From Mucilaginibacter cryoferens (GTDB taxonomy: Bacteria > Bacteroidota > Bacteroidia > Sphingobacteriales > Sphingobacteriaceae): a DNA stretch of 56,714 nucleotides. Made by a program: the position numbers and the translations under genes. Each line of letters starts with the position of its first letter. The stretch's first letter is position 1. Shown piece after piece: positions 27,119 through 36,698 of the stretch. The notes under the pieces were generated by a model, which searched no databases, was not told the origin of the DNA, and was given only the letters and a program-made list of their open reading frames with translations. The stretch spans positions 1-56,714 of the forward strand of contig NZ_JACHCR010000032.1 of NCBI RefSeq assembly GCF_014205845.1, written 5' to 3'.

Positions 27119-27231
27119 AAATCTCCCCCGGAAGGGGAGATTTTTATTTTAATGTTGTTAAATCATTCTATATTAAGAAACCTCGCGCCTTGTTTTTAAA
27201 GCCCTCCCAACCGGGGAGGGTTGGGAGGGGC
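27119..27231. repeat. Pair of GC-rich palindromes in a divergent intergenic region
   Basis: Hairpin 1 at 27119-27143 (AAATCTCCCC ... GGGGAGATTT) and hairpin 2 at 27201-27231 (GCCCTCCCAACC ... GGTTGGGAGGGGC). Unlike similar palindromes elsewhere in the window they lie between divergent genes, so a terminator role is unlikely; they may be dispersed repeats. Confidence 0.8.
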
Positions 27232-27281
27232 AAACAATAACAAAATTGCTTTGTAATATTAAACAATGCAAATGTATTACC

Positions 27282-27608
27282 ATGAAAATTATAACACTCC
27301 ATTCCCCTATTCATATTCACGAGTTGTTTAACATACTGCAGCATAAGCTTAACCCGCTTTTTGAAGAACGCAGGCAAAGTGATATTAAATTTACTGTAAG
27401 TGGTAAAGATGATGTGCTGGAGATTAGCCAGCCGGATTTATATGAGGGCGTATTGTTTAGTTTGGAGGTTGTAGGGCACGAACTGCATATAACCCGAAAC
27501 GAGCATTATGTAGATGATGTAAACTCGCTCACTATCGAATCTATCCTGAACGATCTGTTTGCCGATGTGGCCGGCAAGCATGGCACCGATCTTGTGCAGG
27601 AGGGTTAA
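27282..27608 (+). CDS. Conserved-looking small protein, unknown function
   Basis: 108 residues from the ATG at 27282 (MKIITLHSPIHIHELFNILQ); an upstream in-frame ATG at 27246 would add 12 residues with two cysteines and looks less likely. Soluble, mixed alpha/beta, no signal peptide. No family recognised. It is 46 bases upstream of the MscS gene in the same direction and may share its transcript. Confidence 0.6.
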   Translation: MKIITLHSPIHIHELFNILQHKLNPLFEERRQSDIKFTVSGKDDVLEISQPDLYEGVLFSLEVVGHELHITRNEHYVDDVNSLTIESILNDLFADVAGKHGTDLVQEG

Positions 27609-27654
27609 GCAAAATTTGAAATATAATTTTTAGCTTTAACAGAAAAACTACCTT

Positions 27655-29280
27655 ATGCGTAATATCTGTTATCTGCTAATCCTTTTTTTGATTACATCCA
27701 TTAACGTTAATGCGCAAAAGGCCGCCAAAGCTACGCCTATAGTCCCCACTCCTTTATCGGGCGAACCGGTTATTATAAACCGCGATACCCTATTTAAATT
27801 TTATACTGGCCAGGGTTTGTTTGAAACACAGGAACGTGCCGCCGTAGTTACCAAACGAATAGAAGCGCTGGTGGCCCGTATAGATTTTAACCCCGATTCG
27901 CTTGTTTTAAAAAACGACAGCACGCTTTCGGTTATCTATTACAACTCCCAAATTGTAATGGCCGTAAATAATAAGGACGCTACCTTTACCGAACTTAACC
28001 GGCCACAGCTGGCTGCAAGCTATCTGTTAATACTTAAAAAGAAGCTGGGTAACTATTTTACCAATAACAGCACCCAGCAGGTAGTTATTAACATACTGGA
28101 GGCCGCAGCTGTTATTATATTACTTATCGCTTTAATATGGGCTTTATTTAAAATATCAAGGTGGCTAAAACTTAAACTACTAAAAGCCTGGGAAACCCGG
28201 CTTGATAAACTGGCCCAACAGGGTGCTCCTGTTGTATACGCGCACCGGCTGCTGCCGGTAGTTACCGGTTTACTGCGCATAGTTAGGGTAATTTTAGTTA
28301 TTATACTGGTTTACCTGGCACTGCCTGTATTGTTTTATATTTTCCCTTCATCCAAATCTATATCGGTACAATTACTTAGTTACGTGGTAACACCGTTTAA
28401 AAGTATTTTACTGGCTATTGTTAACTATATACCCAACCTGCTTACCATAGCGGTTATATATGTGGTAACCCGTTACATAGTTAAGCTGGTAAAGTTTATT
28501 GCTAACGAAATTGCCCTGGGTAATTTTAACATCAAAGGTTTTTATGCCGAGTGGGCCATGCCTACCTATAACATCATCAGGGTATTGCTCTTCGCATTTA
28601 TGTTTGTGGTGGTGTTTCCGTATCTGCCGGGTTCCGATTCGAAGATATTTCAGGGGGTTACGGTATTTTTGGGGGTGTTGTTCTCGCTGGGTTCATCATC
28701 GGCGATATCTAACATGGTAGCGGGCATTGTGCTCACCTATATGCGCCCCTACAAAATTGGCGACAGGATTAAGGTAGGTGAAGTAAGCGGCGATGTGGTA
28801 GAGAAAAACCTGTTGGTTACCCGGTTACGCACCATCAAAAACGAGGATATTACCATACCCAATGCAACCATATTAAGCGGCCATACCACTAACTACACCA
28901 CAGTAGCCAATACTATGGGGCTGATACTAAATACTACCGTTACTATTGGCTACGATGTACCCTGGCAAACAGTGCATAACCTGCTCATTAGTGCCGCCGA
29001 AACTACCGAGGGTATTATGCCCGACAAAAAATCTTTTGTGTTACAAACCGCGTTGAATGATTTTAATGTGAGTTACCAATTAAATGCTTACACCACGCTA
29101 TCAAACAAAATGGCTGTAGTGTACTCTCGCCTGCACCAGAACATTCAGGATAAGTTTAACGAAGCCGGGGTAGAGATCATGTCGCCGCATTATACCTCAC
29201 TGCGCGATGGTAATCATATCCAGATTCCGGAGGGTTATGTGGCTGAGGGTTATGTTAAACCGGGGTTTAAGGTGGAGTAA
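27655..29280 (+). CDS. MscS family mechanosensitive ion channel
   Basis: 541 residues. A signal peptide ends near residue 22 (INVNAQ). A periplasmic region covers ~25-145, then several membrane helices lie between ~150 and ~370. The MscS pore helix and beta domain follow: LFSLGSSSAISNMVAGIVLTYMRPYKIGDRIKVGEVSGDVVEKN ... RLRTIKNEDITIPNATIL. Such channels open on membrane tension to release solutes during hypo-osmotic shock. The extended N-terminus puts it in the larger, YbdG/MscK-like class by layout only. Confidence 0.92.
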   Translation: MRNICYLLILFLITSINVNAQKAAKATPIVPTPLSGEPVIINRDTLFKFYTGQGLFETQERAAVVTKRIEALVARIDFNPDSLVLKNDSTLSVIYYNSQIVMAVNNKDATFTELNRPQLAASYLLILKKKLGNYFTNNSTQQVVINILEAAAVIILLIALIWALFKISRWLKLKLLKAWETRLDKLAQQGAPVVYAHRLLPVVTGLLRIVRVILVIILVYLALPVLFYIFPSSKSISVQLLSYVVTPFKSILLAIVNYIPNLLTIAVIYVVTRYIVKLVKFIANEIALGNFNIKGFYAEWAMPTYNIIRVLLFAFMFVVVFPYLPGSDSKIFQGVTVFLGVLFSLGSSSAISNMVAGIVLTYMRPYKIGDRIKVGEVSGDVVEKNLLVTRLRTIKNEDITIPNATILSGHTTNYTTVANTMGLILNTTVTIGYDVPWQTVHNLLISAAETTEGIMPDKKSFVLQTALNDFNVSYQLNAYTTLSNKMAVVYSRLHQNIQDKFNEAGVEIMSPHYTSLRDGNHIQIPEGYVAEGYVKPGFKVE

Positions 29281-29442
29281 GGAATTATAAAAGCGGAGGA
29301 CTGTGCAATTCTCCTCTCGAGAAGGGCGAAGGGCATCTTCAGATATAGGGCCATACATGTCATAAATTGTTTTACAACAATACTTCAGCCATCTTATGAA
29401 CTTGTAAATTCACATTTTAAACTCTGATAATTATTCAAATAG

Positions 29443-30630
29443 ATGAAAGTATTAAGCACTATTGGAGATCTTCTGCTCTTGTGTCTTACATTTCAAGGAC
29501 TGGTTCTTGCTGCGATAATATTTTATTCTTCCAGGAAGATCAAAAGTAACAGGTGGTTAGCTGCCTTTATCTTCTTAATATCCTATTCTACTTTGGGTAC
29601 AGAGATCTTAACGTCCGCAATCCCTGGTAAATTTCCGTGGATATACTTTGTAATTCCGCAACTCCGATTAGCATTAGGCCCAATACTTTACTTTTATACA
29701 CGCACCCTTTTATCAGAAAAACAGCGGTTAACGGGGCGGGATTGCCTGAATTTTGTGCCGTTGATTTTTGAAATGGGTCCACAAATAGCCTTTATAGTCC
29801 ATTTTTCCGGGCTTTTATCATTTCCGGCTATCAAAAATTGGTATGTGCCGTTCGAAAGTTTAGTAATGAATTATGAAGCAAGTAATTTAAGCACGTTGCC
29901 GTTTTTCTTTTCATTCCTTACTTACTTATCCGCCTGCTATAAAATAATCCTTGTAAGCGAAAGCAATCCCAATCAAAACCTTTCGGCCTTTAGACTTAAA
30001 GATGCTAAGTGGCTAAGAACATTAATAATTACCTTGTTCCCCATAGTTATTATATGGTTAATTACTATCGTTTTAAATTATTTACCATTACCCCAACTGT
30101 TTTATGTTATCAGGTACATCATGAGCTTACTTGCCATTGGATTTGCCTATTGGTTGGGAATGGCAGCATATTCCCGCCAAGCCAAAATGTCTGTAAACGA
30201 TTTGGCTGCATATCAAAAATCTCCCGGCAAGATCTATTTTTCTTCTGACGAAGCGGAGTTATATCAAAAACAACTTTTTGTATTAATGGAGAAAGAGCAG
30301 CTTTACCTCAACCCGGCGTTAAAACTCGATTTAGTAGCAGACAAGATAGCTTTGTCGGAAAAACAGCTTTCGAATTTACTCAACCAGCATCTTAGCAAAA
30401 GCTTTAACGACTTTATTAACGAATATAGAGTACTGGAAGCCAAAAAGAAATTAGCTGATACTACGTACTCGCGCTTTACCATTGCTTCGATAGCTTTCGA
30501 ATGCGGTTTTAACTCGCTTGCCACCTTTCAACGTTGTTTTAAACAATTTGCAGGCATCACCCCCAGCCAGTATCAAAATAATCAGCGTAGTTCATTATCC
30601 CAACAGAATAGTACTCAAATCCCGATTTGA
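29443..30630 (+). CDS. AraC family regulator with membrane-spanning N-terminus
   Basis: 395 residues. The first ~240 form about seven hydrophobic helices (LLLLCLTFQGLVLAAIIFYS, then others ending YVIRYIMSLLAIGFAYWLGM). The last ~100 are an AraC-type double helix-turn-helix (LVADKIALSEKQLSNLLNQHLSKSFNDFINEYR ... TIASIAFECGFNSLATFQRCFKQFAGITPSQY). Such membrane-bound AraC proteins are common in Bacteroidota and probably sense envelope or periplasmic signals. The secreted genes at 30730 and 31411 follow in the same direction and are its likely neighbours in regulation. Confidence 0.9.
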   Translation: MKVLSTIGDLLLLCLTFQGLVLAAIIFYSSRKIKSNRWLAAFIFLISYSTLGTEILTSAIPGKFPWIYFVIPQLRLALGPILYFYTRTLLSEKQRLTGRDCLNFVPLIFEMGPQIAFIVHFSGLLSFPAIKNWYVPFESLVMNYEASNLSTLPFFFSFLTYLSACYKIILVSESNPNQNLSAFRLKDAKWLRTLIITLFPIVIIWLITIVLNYLPLPQLFYVIRYIMSLLAIGFAYWLGMAAYSRQAKMSVNDLAAYQKSPGKIYFSSDEAELYQKQLFVLMEKEQLYLNPALKLDLVADKIALSEKQLSNLLNQHLSKSFNDFINEYRVLEAKKKLADTTYSRFTIASIAFECGFNSLATFQRCFKQFAGITPSQYQNNQRSSLSQQNSTQIPI

Positions 30631-30729
30631 GTAGGTTAAAGGCTGTAAAGTGGTTTGTTTTGTACTATCGGGTGTTAAAAACGCCACGAAAATTTACATC
30701 TCATTTTTAACCATTTATTCACTTTACAA

Positions 30730-31368
30730 ATGATAAAAAATCTCAGTCTATCGATGTTATTAGTTGCCTGTTGTTTGATCGCTTTGCCATCAACCGGCCT
30801 AAGCCAGCAACCCTCCATCCCTCAGGATTCGCTTTCGGCTTATATTGGTAAATACCAGATGCAACAGGGGATGCAAACAATTTTTGCAGATGTATATATT
30901 GAAAACGGAAAGTTAATTGCCAAATCATCCGGTGGCGAACTGCTACCCCTATATCACATCAGTGGAGATAACTTTAAGTTACTCAATAAAAACCTGCCTG
31001 TTAAATTTATAAGAGATAAGAATAATAAGGTATTTCAAATAAGTGTGAATGGCAGTGTTGCCTGGTCGCGTACACAAAATGTGGCACAACCAACAACAAA
31101 TAAATCATTTAATCCAAACGACTTTTTGGGCAAATATCAAATAACAGTTAATGGGCAACTCCTTAAAATAGATGTGTCTTTAAAAAACGGCCAGTTATGG
31201 GCAACTCAGTTGTGGGATGGTGGCAACAGTAAACTGGATTTTATCTCCACAGATAAATTTATCGTTAATGCCTTAAGCATGCCACTTACTTTTATCAGAA
31301 ATAATGGTAACGAAGTAATCCAGTTATTGCTCAATAACCACGATTTGTTTGCAAGAATTAAAAACTAA
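30730..31368 (+). CDS. Secreted protein with two DUF3471-like repeats
   Basis: 212 residues with a signal peptide (SMLLVACCLIALPSTGLSQQ). Two related ~85-residue units follow: AYIGKYQMQQGMQTIFADVYIENGKLIAKSSGG ... and FLGKYQITVNGQLLKIDVSLKNGQLWATQ ... Each ends with an FIR(D/N)N ... VIQL/FQIS strand. The unit resembles the DUF3471-type beta module often found at the C-terminus of beta-lactamase-like and S41 proteins. The downstream S41 peptidase ends with the same type of module. Confidence 0.75.
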   Translation: MIKNLSLSMLLVACCLIALPSTGLSQQPSIPQDSLSAYIGKYQMQQGMQTIFADVYIENGKLIAKSSGGELLPLYHISGDNFKLLNKNLPVKFIRDKNNKVFQISVNGSVAWSRTQNVAQPTTNKSFNPNDFLGKYQITVNGQLLKIDVSLKNGQLWATQLWDGGNSKLDFISTDKFIVNALSMPLTFIRNNGNEVIQLLLNNHDLFARIKN

Positions 31369-31410
31369 CTATTGCCATACCAACTTTCACTGTATACTTA
31401 ACATTTGGCC

Positions 31411-32784
31411 ATGGTTCATAACAAAAAATATTATTTGCTAATTGTTGCTTTGCTGTCATTTAATTTGTTGTACGGTCAAAATAAACCGCCGGTATTAACA
31501 TCAGCCATTAAAGCAAGTATTGCCGAACGCCTATGTAGTGTTTTGATATCCAATTATGTTTTCCCAGACACGGCTGCGCGGATGGCCCTCAATATCAGGA
31601 AAAAACTTGAAACAGGCGTATATGATCAAATCTCGGAGCCGGGCGACTTTGCCAATCATTTAAAAAGTGACTTGCTAACCATTTACCGGGACAAGCACCT
31701 TAGCATAACATATGAGCCTGCTTTGCAAGGCAGTGTTAAGGATATTTCCTATATGCAGCAAGCTGCGAGAGCCATGAAGATTGCAGAACAAGCTAAACTA
31801 CAGAATTACGGATTTTCAAAAACAGAAATATTGAGTGGCAATATTGGTTACCTGGCGTTAAATGGCTTTTTTGATTTGAACGAACAATCTAAACGGGCCG
31901 TTAATAGTGCATTTGATTTTTTAATAAACACAAATGCACTGATCATTGATTTGAGGCTTAATGGCGGTGGACAGGCAGACATGGTTAAGTACATAAGTAG
32001 TTTATTTTTCAAGGACTCAACCCATATCAACGATTTTTATTTAAAGCAGACAAATGAAATTCAGCAAATATGGACTGAACCCCGATCACAGTCAGATTTA
32101 TGGTCTATACCCCCTATATATATACTTGTAAGTGCATACACGGCTTCGGCCGCAGAAGAATTTGCCTACGATATGCAAAGTTTGCATAGGGCTATTATTA
32201 TTGGAGAATTAACTACAGGAGCTGCCCACCCAATGCAAATTATCAATATTGGATATGGCTTTACAGCATATATTCCTTTTGCCAGGCCTATAAATCCGCT
32301 TACAAAAACTGATTGGGAAGGCTGTGGCGTTAAACCGGATATAGCAGTAAGTGCAAACCGCGCCCTAAACTCTGCAATACAGTGTGTTTACAGGCAACAA
32401 ATTAATTCAACAGATACGTCAACAGCCAATAGTGCCAAATGGATGTACTTTATTTATAAATCCAAACTTAACCCTTATAAAATAAATCTAAAGCGGCTTA
32501 AAAGGTTTGTAGGCAACTATGGAGGTAATAAAATTTCTATTGAAAATGAATATCTTATTTATAATACCGCTAATGGCTACAGAGCAAAATTAGTCCCGAT
32601 CTCTAAAACAACATTTACCCTCGACTCCCCTCTTGATAACAGAGAGGTGATTTTCAGAACAAATGCTAAAGGCAGGCCTTACAAGATGTATTTAAATTTT
32701 AACAGTAGTTTACCTACAGGGTTTGTAAGAATTAGTAAGGGGTTTATTAAATATAATAAACCCCTTACTAATACCCGACTATAG
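31411..32784 (+). CDS. S41 family peptidase (IRBP/tail-specific protease-like), secreted
   Basis: The ATG at 31411 (MVHNKKYYLLIVALLSFNLLYGQ) gives a signal peptide; an upstream TTG would add only two residues. The N-terminal helical cap (AERLCSVLISNYVFPDTAARMA) and the core (GNIGYLALNGFF ... NALIIDLRLNGGGQADMVKYISSLF) match the family. The nucleophile segment is LVSAYTASAAEEFAYDMQ, and IIGELTTGAAHP is typical of the IRBP-like branch. A C-terminal DUF3471-like module (KRFVGNYGG ... FRTNAKGRPYKMYL) ends the protein. It is 42 bases downstream of the two-module gene. Substrate unknown. Confidence 0.88.
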   Translation: MVHNKKYYLLIVALLSFNLLYGQNKPPVLTSAIKASIAERLCSVLISNYVFPDTAARMALNIRKKLETGVYDQISEPGDFANHLKSDLLTIYRDKHLSITYEPALQGSVKDISYMQQAARAMKIAEQAKLQNYGFSKTEILSGNIGYLALNGFFDLNEQSKRAVNSAFDFLINTNALIIDLRLNGGGQADMVKYISSLFFKDSTHINDFYLKQTNEIQQIWTEPRSQSDLWSIPPIYILVSAYTASAAEEFAYDMQSLHRAIIIGELTTGAAHPMQIINIGYGFTAYIPFARPINPLTKTDWEGCGVKPDIAVSANRALNSAIQCVYRQQINSTDTSTANSAKWMYFIYKSKLNPYKINLKRLKRFVGNYGGNKISIENEYLIYNTANGYRAKLVPISKTTFTLDSPLDNREVIFRTNAKGRPYKMYLNFNSSLPTGFVRISKGFIKYNKPLTNTRL

Positions 32785-33096
32785 ACATCTAAACTGCCCA
32801 ACCGGTAGATAGCCCCTCAACATGTTTCAAAGAGAATGCATGGGAGGTTCATTTTTTATGCAACATGTTGTAGAAACCAATTTGGCGTCTGTTATTTAAC
32901 GTAAGCTTACGCAAGTATCCCCCCAAAGATTTCTCTCGCGCAGGCTTTCACGCATCCCGCCCGGGCTTTATCCAATGACATTTTTTTTATTTAAAGACCC
33001 GTATAAACAATATTTTTCAAGAGTGAATCTAAAACCGCCAGAAACCAAAAAAGACGCATTCATCATGCGTCTCTCCTTAATATCGTATAACGGATC
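32785..33096. other. 312-bp convergent gap
   Basis: No gene seen. It holds the terminator at 33045-33072 on the desaturase side; nothing clear on the S41 peptidase side. Confidence 0.7.
33045..33072 (-). terminator. Intrinsic terminator of the acyl-ACP desaturase gene
   Basis: Perfect 8-bp stem AGACGCAT/ATGCGTCT (33052-33059, 33065-33072) with a 5-base loop. On the minus strand it is followed by TTTTTTGG. It starts 25 bases after the desaturase stop. Confidence 0.85.
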
Positions 33097-34077
33097 TTAG
33101 CTGTTTATCCAGCTAAATTTGTACTCCAGCATGGGGTTTTTCATCCTATCGGCAACACGTAATAAACGGCTTGGCAGGTTCATAATGTAGTCGCGGGCTT
33201 TTTCGCCGCTTTCGTTAAGATCGGTAACACTTTCAATATGCCAGTCTTCAATCAGCTCTTTCAAAATGTCGACATAGTCTATAGCGGTATAAACGCCTAA
33301 ACGCTGTGCAGCATCGGTAAAGTGACCAAAGGTTTGGCCTATTTTTAAGCCTACTTCGCGCAGGAAGTGAGCGGGCATTACAATTTTTTTGCGCATCATA
33401 TCCTCAAAGGCAATCATAGCCTCGTTTGGATCTACCTCAAATATTTTTTCGATAAAGTACTTGTAGGCTTTGGCGTGGCGGGCTTCATCGCCGGCAATTA
33501 CACCGCACATTTTTGAGAGCAGGGTATCGCCATCTTTTTTAGCCTGCGATGCCACACGCCTGTGCGATACATTAGTAGCCAGCTCCTGGAAAGAGGTATA
33601 TATAAAGTTGCGGTAAGGATCGGTGCCGGTGCCAATATCAAAGCCATCGGCTATCAGGTATTGGGTTGATACTTCCATCATTCGCATGTTAACACGGCCA
33701 GACAGGTAGAGGTATTTGTTTAACAGATCGCCATGACGGTTTTCTTCGGCAGTCCAATGACGGGTCCAGCGCATCCATCCGCCATCTTCGTTTTTTGATA
33801 CGCCATCAACCATGGTAAGCCACGATTCGTAAGTTGGCAAAGCCTCCTCGGTAATGGTATCACCAACTAAAACAGCAATCAAATCGTAGCTTAAACCGGC
33901 GGCGCTTTCCTGCAATTCCTTTATCTCGTTAAAGAAAGTATCTCTTGAAGAATCTGGTAAAAAATCAGAGGGCTGCCATATCGTATCAACAGGCTTCAAA
34001 AAATCATACATCTTTTCGAGCATGAATTTTTCAATGTGACTCATTACCTCCCTGCGTTTTTCTACAAAAAATTCCAT
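33097..34077 (-). CDS. Acyl-ACP desaturase (stearoyl-ACP desaturase type)
   Basis: Soluble di-iron enzyme that inserts a double bond into acyl chains on acyl carrier protein. The two iron-binding motifs are EENRH (residues 111-115) and DEARH (197-201), within four-helix-bundle context (WTAEENRHGDLLN, GVIAGDEARHAKAY). 326 residues matches the family. The start at 34077 (MEFFVEKRREVMSHIE) has a -7 box just upstream; the ATG at 34044 is an alternative. It lies 50 bases downstream of the GH5 gene but has its own promoter. Confidence 0.94.
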   Translation of the reverse strand: MEFFVEKRREVMSHIEKFMLEKMYDFLKPVDTIWQPSDFLPDSSRDTFFNEIKELQESAAGLSYDLIAVLVGDTITEEALPTYESWLTMVDGVSKNEDGGWMRWTRHWTAEENRHGDLLNKYLYLSGRVNMRMMEVSTQYLIADGFDIGTGTDPYRNFIYTSFQELATNVSHRRVASQAKKDGDTLLSKMCGVIAGDEARHAKAYKYFIEKIFEVDPNEAMIAFEDMMRKKIVMPAHFLREVGLKIGQTFGHFTDAAQRLGVYTAIDYVDILKELIEDWHIESVTDLNESGEKARDYIMNLPSRLLRVADRMKNPMLEYKFSWINS

Positions 34078-34094
34078 AACAAATTATTAATGCT

Positions 34095-34102
34095 CAAAGG
34101 TA
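34095..34102 (-). promoter_or_regulatory. -7 promoter box of the acyl-ACP desaturase gene
   Basis: TACCTTTG on the minus strand matches TAnnTTTG, 17 bases upstream of the ATG at 34077. No well-spaced -33 TTG is seen. Confidence 0.5.
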
Positions 34103-34127
34103 ACATTTAAAGAACAATAATGTGATA

Positions 34128-35276
34128 TCATTTTACTGCATTATAACCTATTGCGTCCATCATACACACAGGCAAATTATCTATTGATGGCTTGCCCGTA
34201 AATATCGAAAACGTAGTATTATAATCCCAAAGCATGCCTGGAATGCCCAATTTTTTAAGTGCGGTACGTACCGCTTTAATATAACGGCAGCGGCTGTTTA
34301 TATCGGCATATTTATTATATACCCCATATTCGCCACAAATTATTGGCACATCGTATTTATCGCCCCAGGCTTTCACTATCTGCAATTTATCATTTACAGA
34401 CTGCTCGTTGCCATCGCGTTTGTACATTTCGTGGTTACTTTCGCCAGGTGTGCCTTTGGCTTTTGCATTAAGGGCTGGAAAATTTTCCGCATTATAAGGA
34501 AATGATACCCCGGTGGTAGCCACCTGGTCGCCCACCCAGCTTGCCCCCTGGTGGGTAAAAAAGAAGGGCTCGTAAAAGTGAAAAGTGTATATGATATTAT
34601 CGTCGGCAAGCCGTACAAACCTGCTTAGCTCATAAATGCTGTTATAATTTGATGCCCCTATAATAAGGGTACGGGTTTTATCAACCTTGCGCAGGGCGGT
34701 TACTATGTTGTATGCCGCATCTTTCCACACATTGGGGTTCATGTGGGGTGGCTCGTTATAAAGTTCAAAAAACAAATCGCCGGCACTCACATTTTTGTAC
34801 CTTTTGGCCAGTTTTACCCATAAATCAATAATTTTTTGAGTCTCGGTGTTGCTGTTGGTATCGTTTATTTTACCATAATGATAATCTAAAACCAGTTTAA
34901 ATCCGTACCTATGGCATTGCTTAATCACTTTATCAATGTATCCGGGTATTTCTTCGGCAGGCAGGTGTTCCGATTCAAAATATGTGAAAGCCACAGGCAG
35001 CCTGATGCTCCTGAAACCAAGCCTTTTCAATAACTCAAAATCGGCATCTTTTATAGCCCCCTGGCTCAATGGTGCTTTGTTCCAGGTTTGCTCCAGCCAC
35101 GAAAAACTGATTCCATTGTTAAGCGATTGCGCACGCTTAAAAGCCAAAGCCCGCAACTGGCCGCTGTTTGGACTGCTTTTTGCAAACGAACTACTTACTG
35201 CTGCAAATAATAATATTAACAAAAGGTTTAAGAATTGCGTAAAACAGATATTTTTGTTAGTTAACTTATTACACAT
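34128..35276 (-). CDS. Glycoside hydrolase family 5 (endoglucanase-like)
   Basis: A 382-residue exported GH5 enzyme. The N-terminal hydrophobic segment (FLNLLLILLFAAVSSSFA) is a signal peptide. GH5 TIM-barrel motifs: GFRSIRLPVAF, KLVLDYHY, acid/base E175 in FFELYNEPPH, TFHFYEP and nucleophile E316 in IICGEYG. It points away from the sensor kinase and Bcs-like genes and is probably the locus glycanase, the role GH8 BcsZ plays in enterobacterial cellulose operons. The exact glycan is unknown. Confidence 0.93.
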   Translation of the reverse strand: MCNKLTNKNICFTQFLNLLLILLFAAVSSSFAKSSPNSGQLRALAFKRAQSLNNGISFSWLEQTWNKAPLSQGAIKDADFELLKRLGFRSIRLPVAFTYFESEHLPAEEIPGYIDKVIKQCHRYGFKLVLDYHYGKINDTNSNTETQKIIDLWVKLAKRYKNVSAGDLFFELYNEPPHMNPNVWKDAAYNIVTALRKVDKTRTLIIGASNYNSIYELSRFVRLADDNIIYTFHFYEPFFFTHQGASWVGDQVATTGVSFPYNAENFPALNAKAKGTPGESNHEMYKRDGNEQSVNDKLQIVKAWGDKYDVPIICGEYGVYNKYADINSRCRYIKAVRTALKKLGIPGMLWDYNTTFSIFTGKPSIDNLPVCMMDAIGYNAVK

Positions 35277-35337
35277 AACACAGCAATAACCAATAGGGCT
35301 TTAATTTTTTAATTTAACAATTCCAAGATAACGAATA

Positions 35338-36684
35338 ATGTTTGTTCAAATTACAAAAGAAGAATTAATAAAAGAGACCTCAAAAAAAGCGTGGTTCCAA
35401 ACCAATAATATTGTTTTTACAATTATTTTTCTGTACCCTCTTTTTTCCATTGTTGACTACATTTACACGCAGGATATCTGGATTCAGTTGGTTATTGTAC
35501 GCATCATTACCTGTTTAATAATTTACGGGCTGCACAGTTATATACAGTACAAAAAATACGATTACCGCGTGCTGCTTCATGTAGCTATGCTTTTGCTATC
35601 GGTAACGTCGGCCTTGCTTTGCAATATAGTAGCTGTTCAAAGCCTTAATATTTACTATTCGCTTTTTGCAACCCTTGTTTTGTTTTTTAACCTTCAGGTA
35701 TTTTGGGAGCCTGTAAACTCTATTATACAATTTTTAATATCTCTTTTACTGCTTGCTATTTTCTTTAACATGCAGCGCGAGTATAACCTGGATGTTGTAA
35801 TTAACAATGGCGGGCAGTTATTTTTTATCATATCGGCCATATCGTGCCTTATACCTAATACCCGCTATAAAGTAATGCAGCGCGAAGTGCGTTCGCTGAT
35901 ATTGATCGAAAAATCAAACGAGCAACTTAAACAGCAAAACACGGCTATCAATGAGAAAAATAACCTTATTGATATGCAGTACGAGCAACTGCGCAAGCTG
36001 GACGGGCAAAAGAACAGCTTTATAAACATTGCAGGCCACGATCTTAAAAACCTCATCGGATCTATAGTGATGAGCAATAACATGATCAAGGAAGAGGATT
36101 ACCGCTTAAGTAACGATCAGAAAGAGTTTGTTGGGTACATCACAGAATCGGCCGATAAGATGCAGTACATGCTTAACAAACTGATGGACGTGAAGGAGAT
36201 TGAATCGGCAGAGATGACGTTTAACATGGAGATCTTCGATATTAATGTTGAGGTGATGCATGTATTTAAAGGCTTGTATGAAACCGCGCAGATGAAAAAC
36301 ATCCACCTGGTTGATAATGTATTAAAATTGCCGCTTAATGTAAAGCTCGACAGGGTGTTTACCGGCCAGGTATTTCAAAACCTGCTATCAAATGCCATAA
36401 AATTTTCACAAACCAATAATACCATAAAGGTTATTACCAGCCTTCAGCGCCAGCACTTTGTTTTCGAAATTATTGACGAAGGCATTGCCATTGGCCAGGG
36501 CGAATTGGATATGATGTTTAACAAACTAAAAACCCTGAATGATACATCGGGCGTTACCGAAAGCCGTTTAGGACTTGGTTTATCTATTGCCAAGCTAATG
36601 ACCCAGGAAATGGGCGGCGAGCTATCATACCGCAGCGATGACAACGGTAACTATTTCAGAGTAGAATTTTACGTTATAAATTAA
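35338..36684 (+). CDS. Membrane sensor histidine kinase
   Basis: 448 residues. Five or six membrane helices occupy ~25-175, then a short coiled coil (NEQLKQQNTAINEKNNLIDMQYEQLRKL). HisKA: H234 in INIAGHDLKNLIGS. The ATPase domain has an N-box NLLSNAIKFSQ, a G1 box IDEGIAIG that departs from the usual DxGxG, and an intact G2 box RLGLGLSIAKLM. There is no receiver domain and no response regulator gene adjacent. It is 14 bases upstream of the BcsB-like gene, so it is probably the first gene of the polysaccharide operon. Confidence 0.9.
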   Translation: MFVQITKEELIKETSKKAWFQTNNIVFTIIFLYPLFSIVDYIYTQDIWIQLVIVRIITCLIIYGLHSYIQYKKYDYRVLLHVAMLLLSVTSALLCNIVAVQSLNIYYSLFATLVLFFNLQVFWEPVNSIIQFLISLLLLAIFFNMQREYNLDVVINNGGQLFFIISAISCLIPNTRYKVMQREVRSLILIEKSNEQLKQQNTAINEKNNLIDMQYEQLRKLDGQKNSFINIAGHDLKNLIGSIVMSNNMIKEEDYRLSNDQKEFVGYITESADKMQYMLNKLMDVKEIESAEMTFNMEIFDINVEVMHVFKGLYETAQMKNIHLVDNVLKLPLNVKLDRVFTGQVFQNLLSNAIKFSQTNNTIKVITSLQRQHFVFEIIDEGIAIGQGELDMMFNKLKTLNDTSGVTESRLGLGLSIAKLMTQEMGGELSYRSDDNGNYFRVEFYVIN

Positions 36685-36698
36685 TTATTTACAACCAG

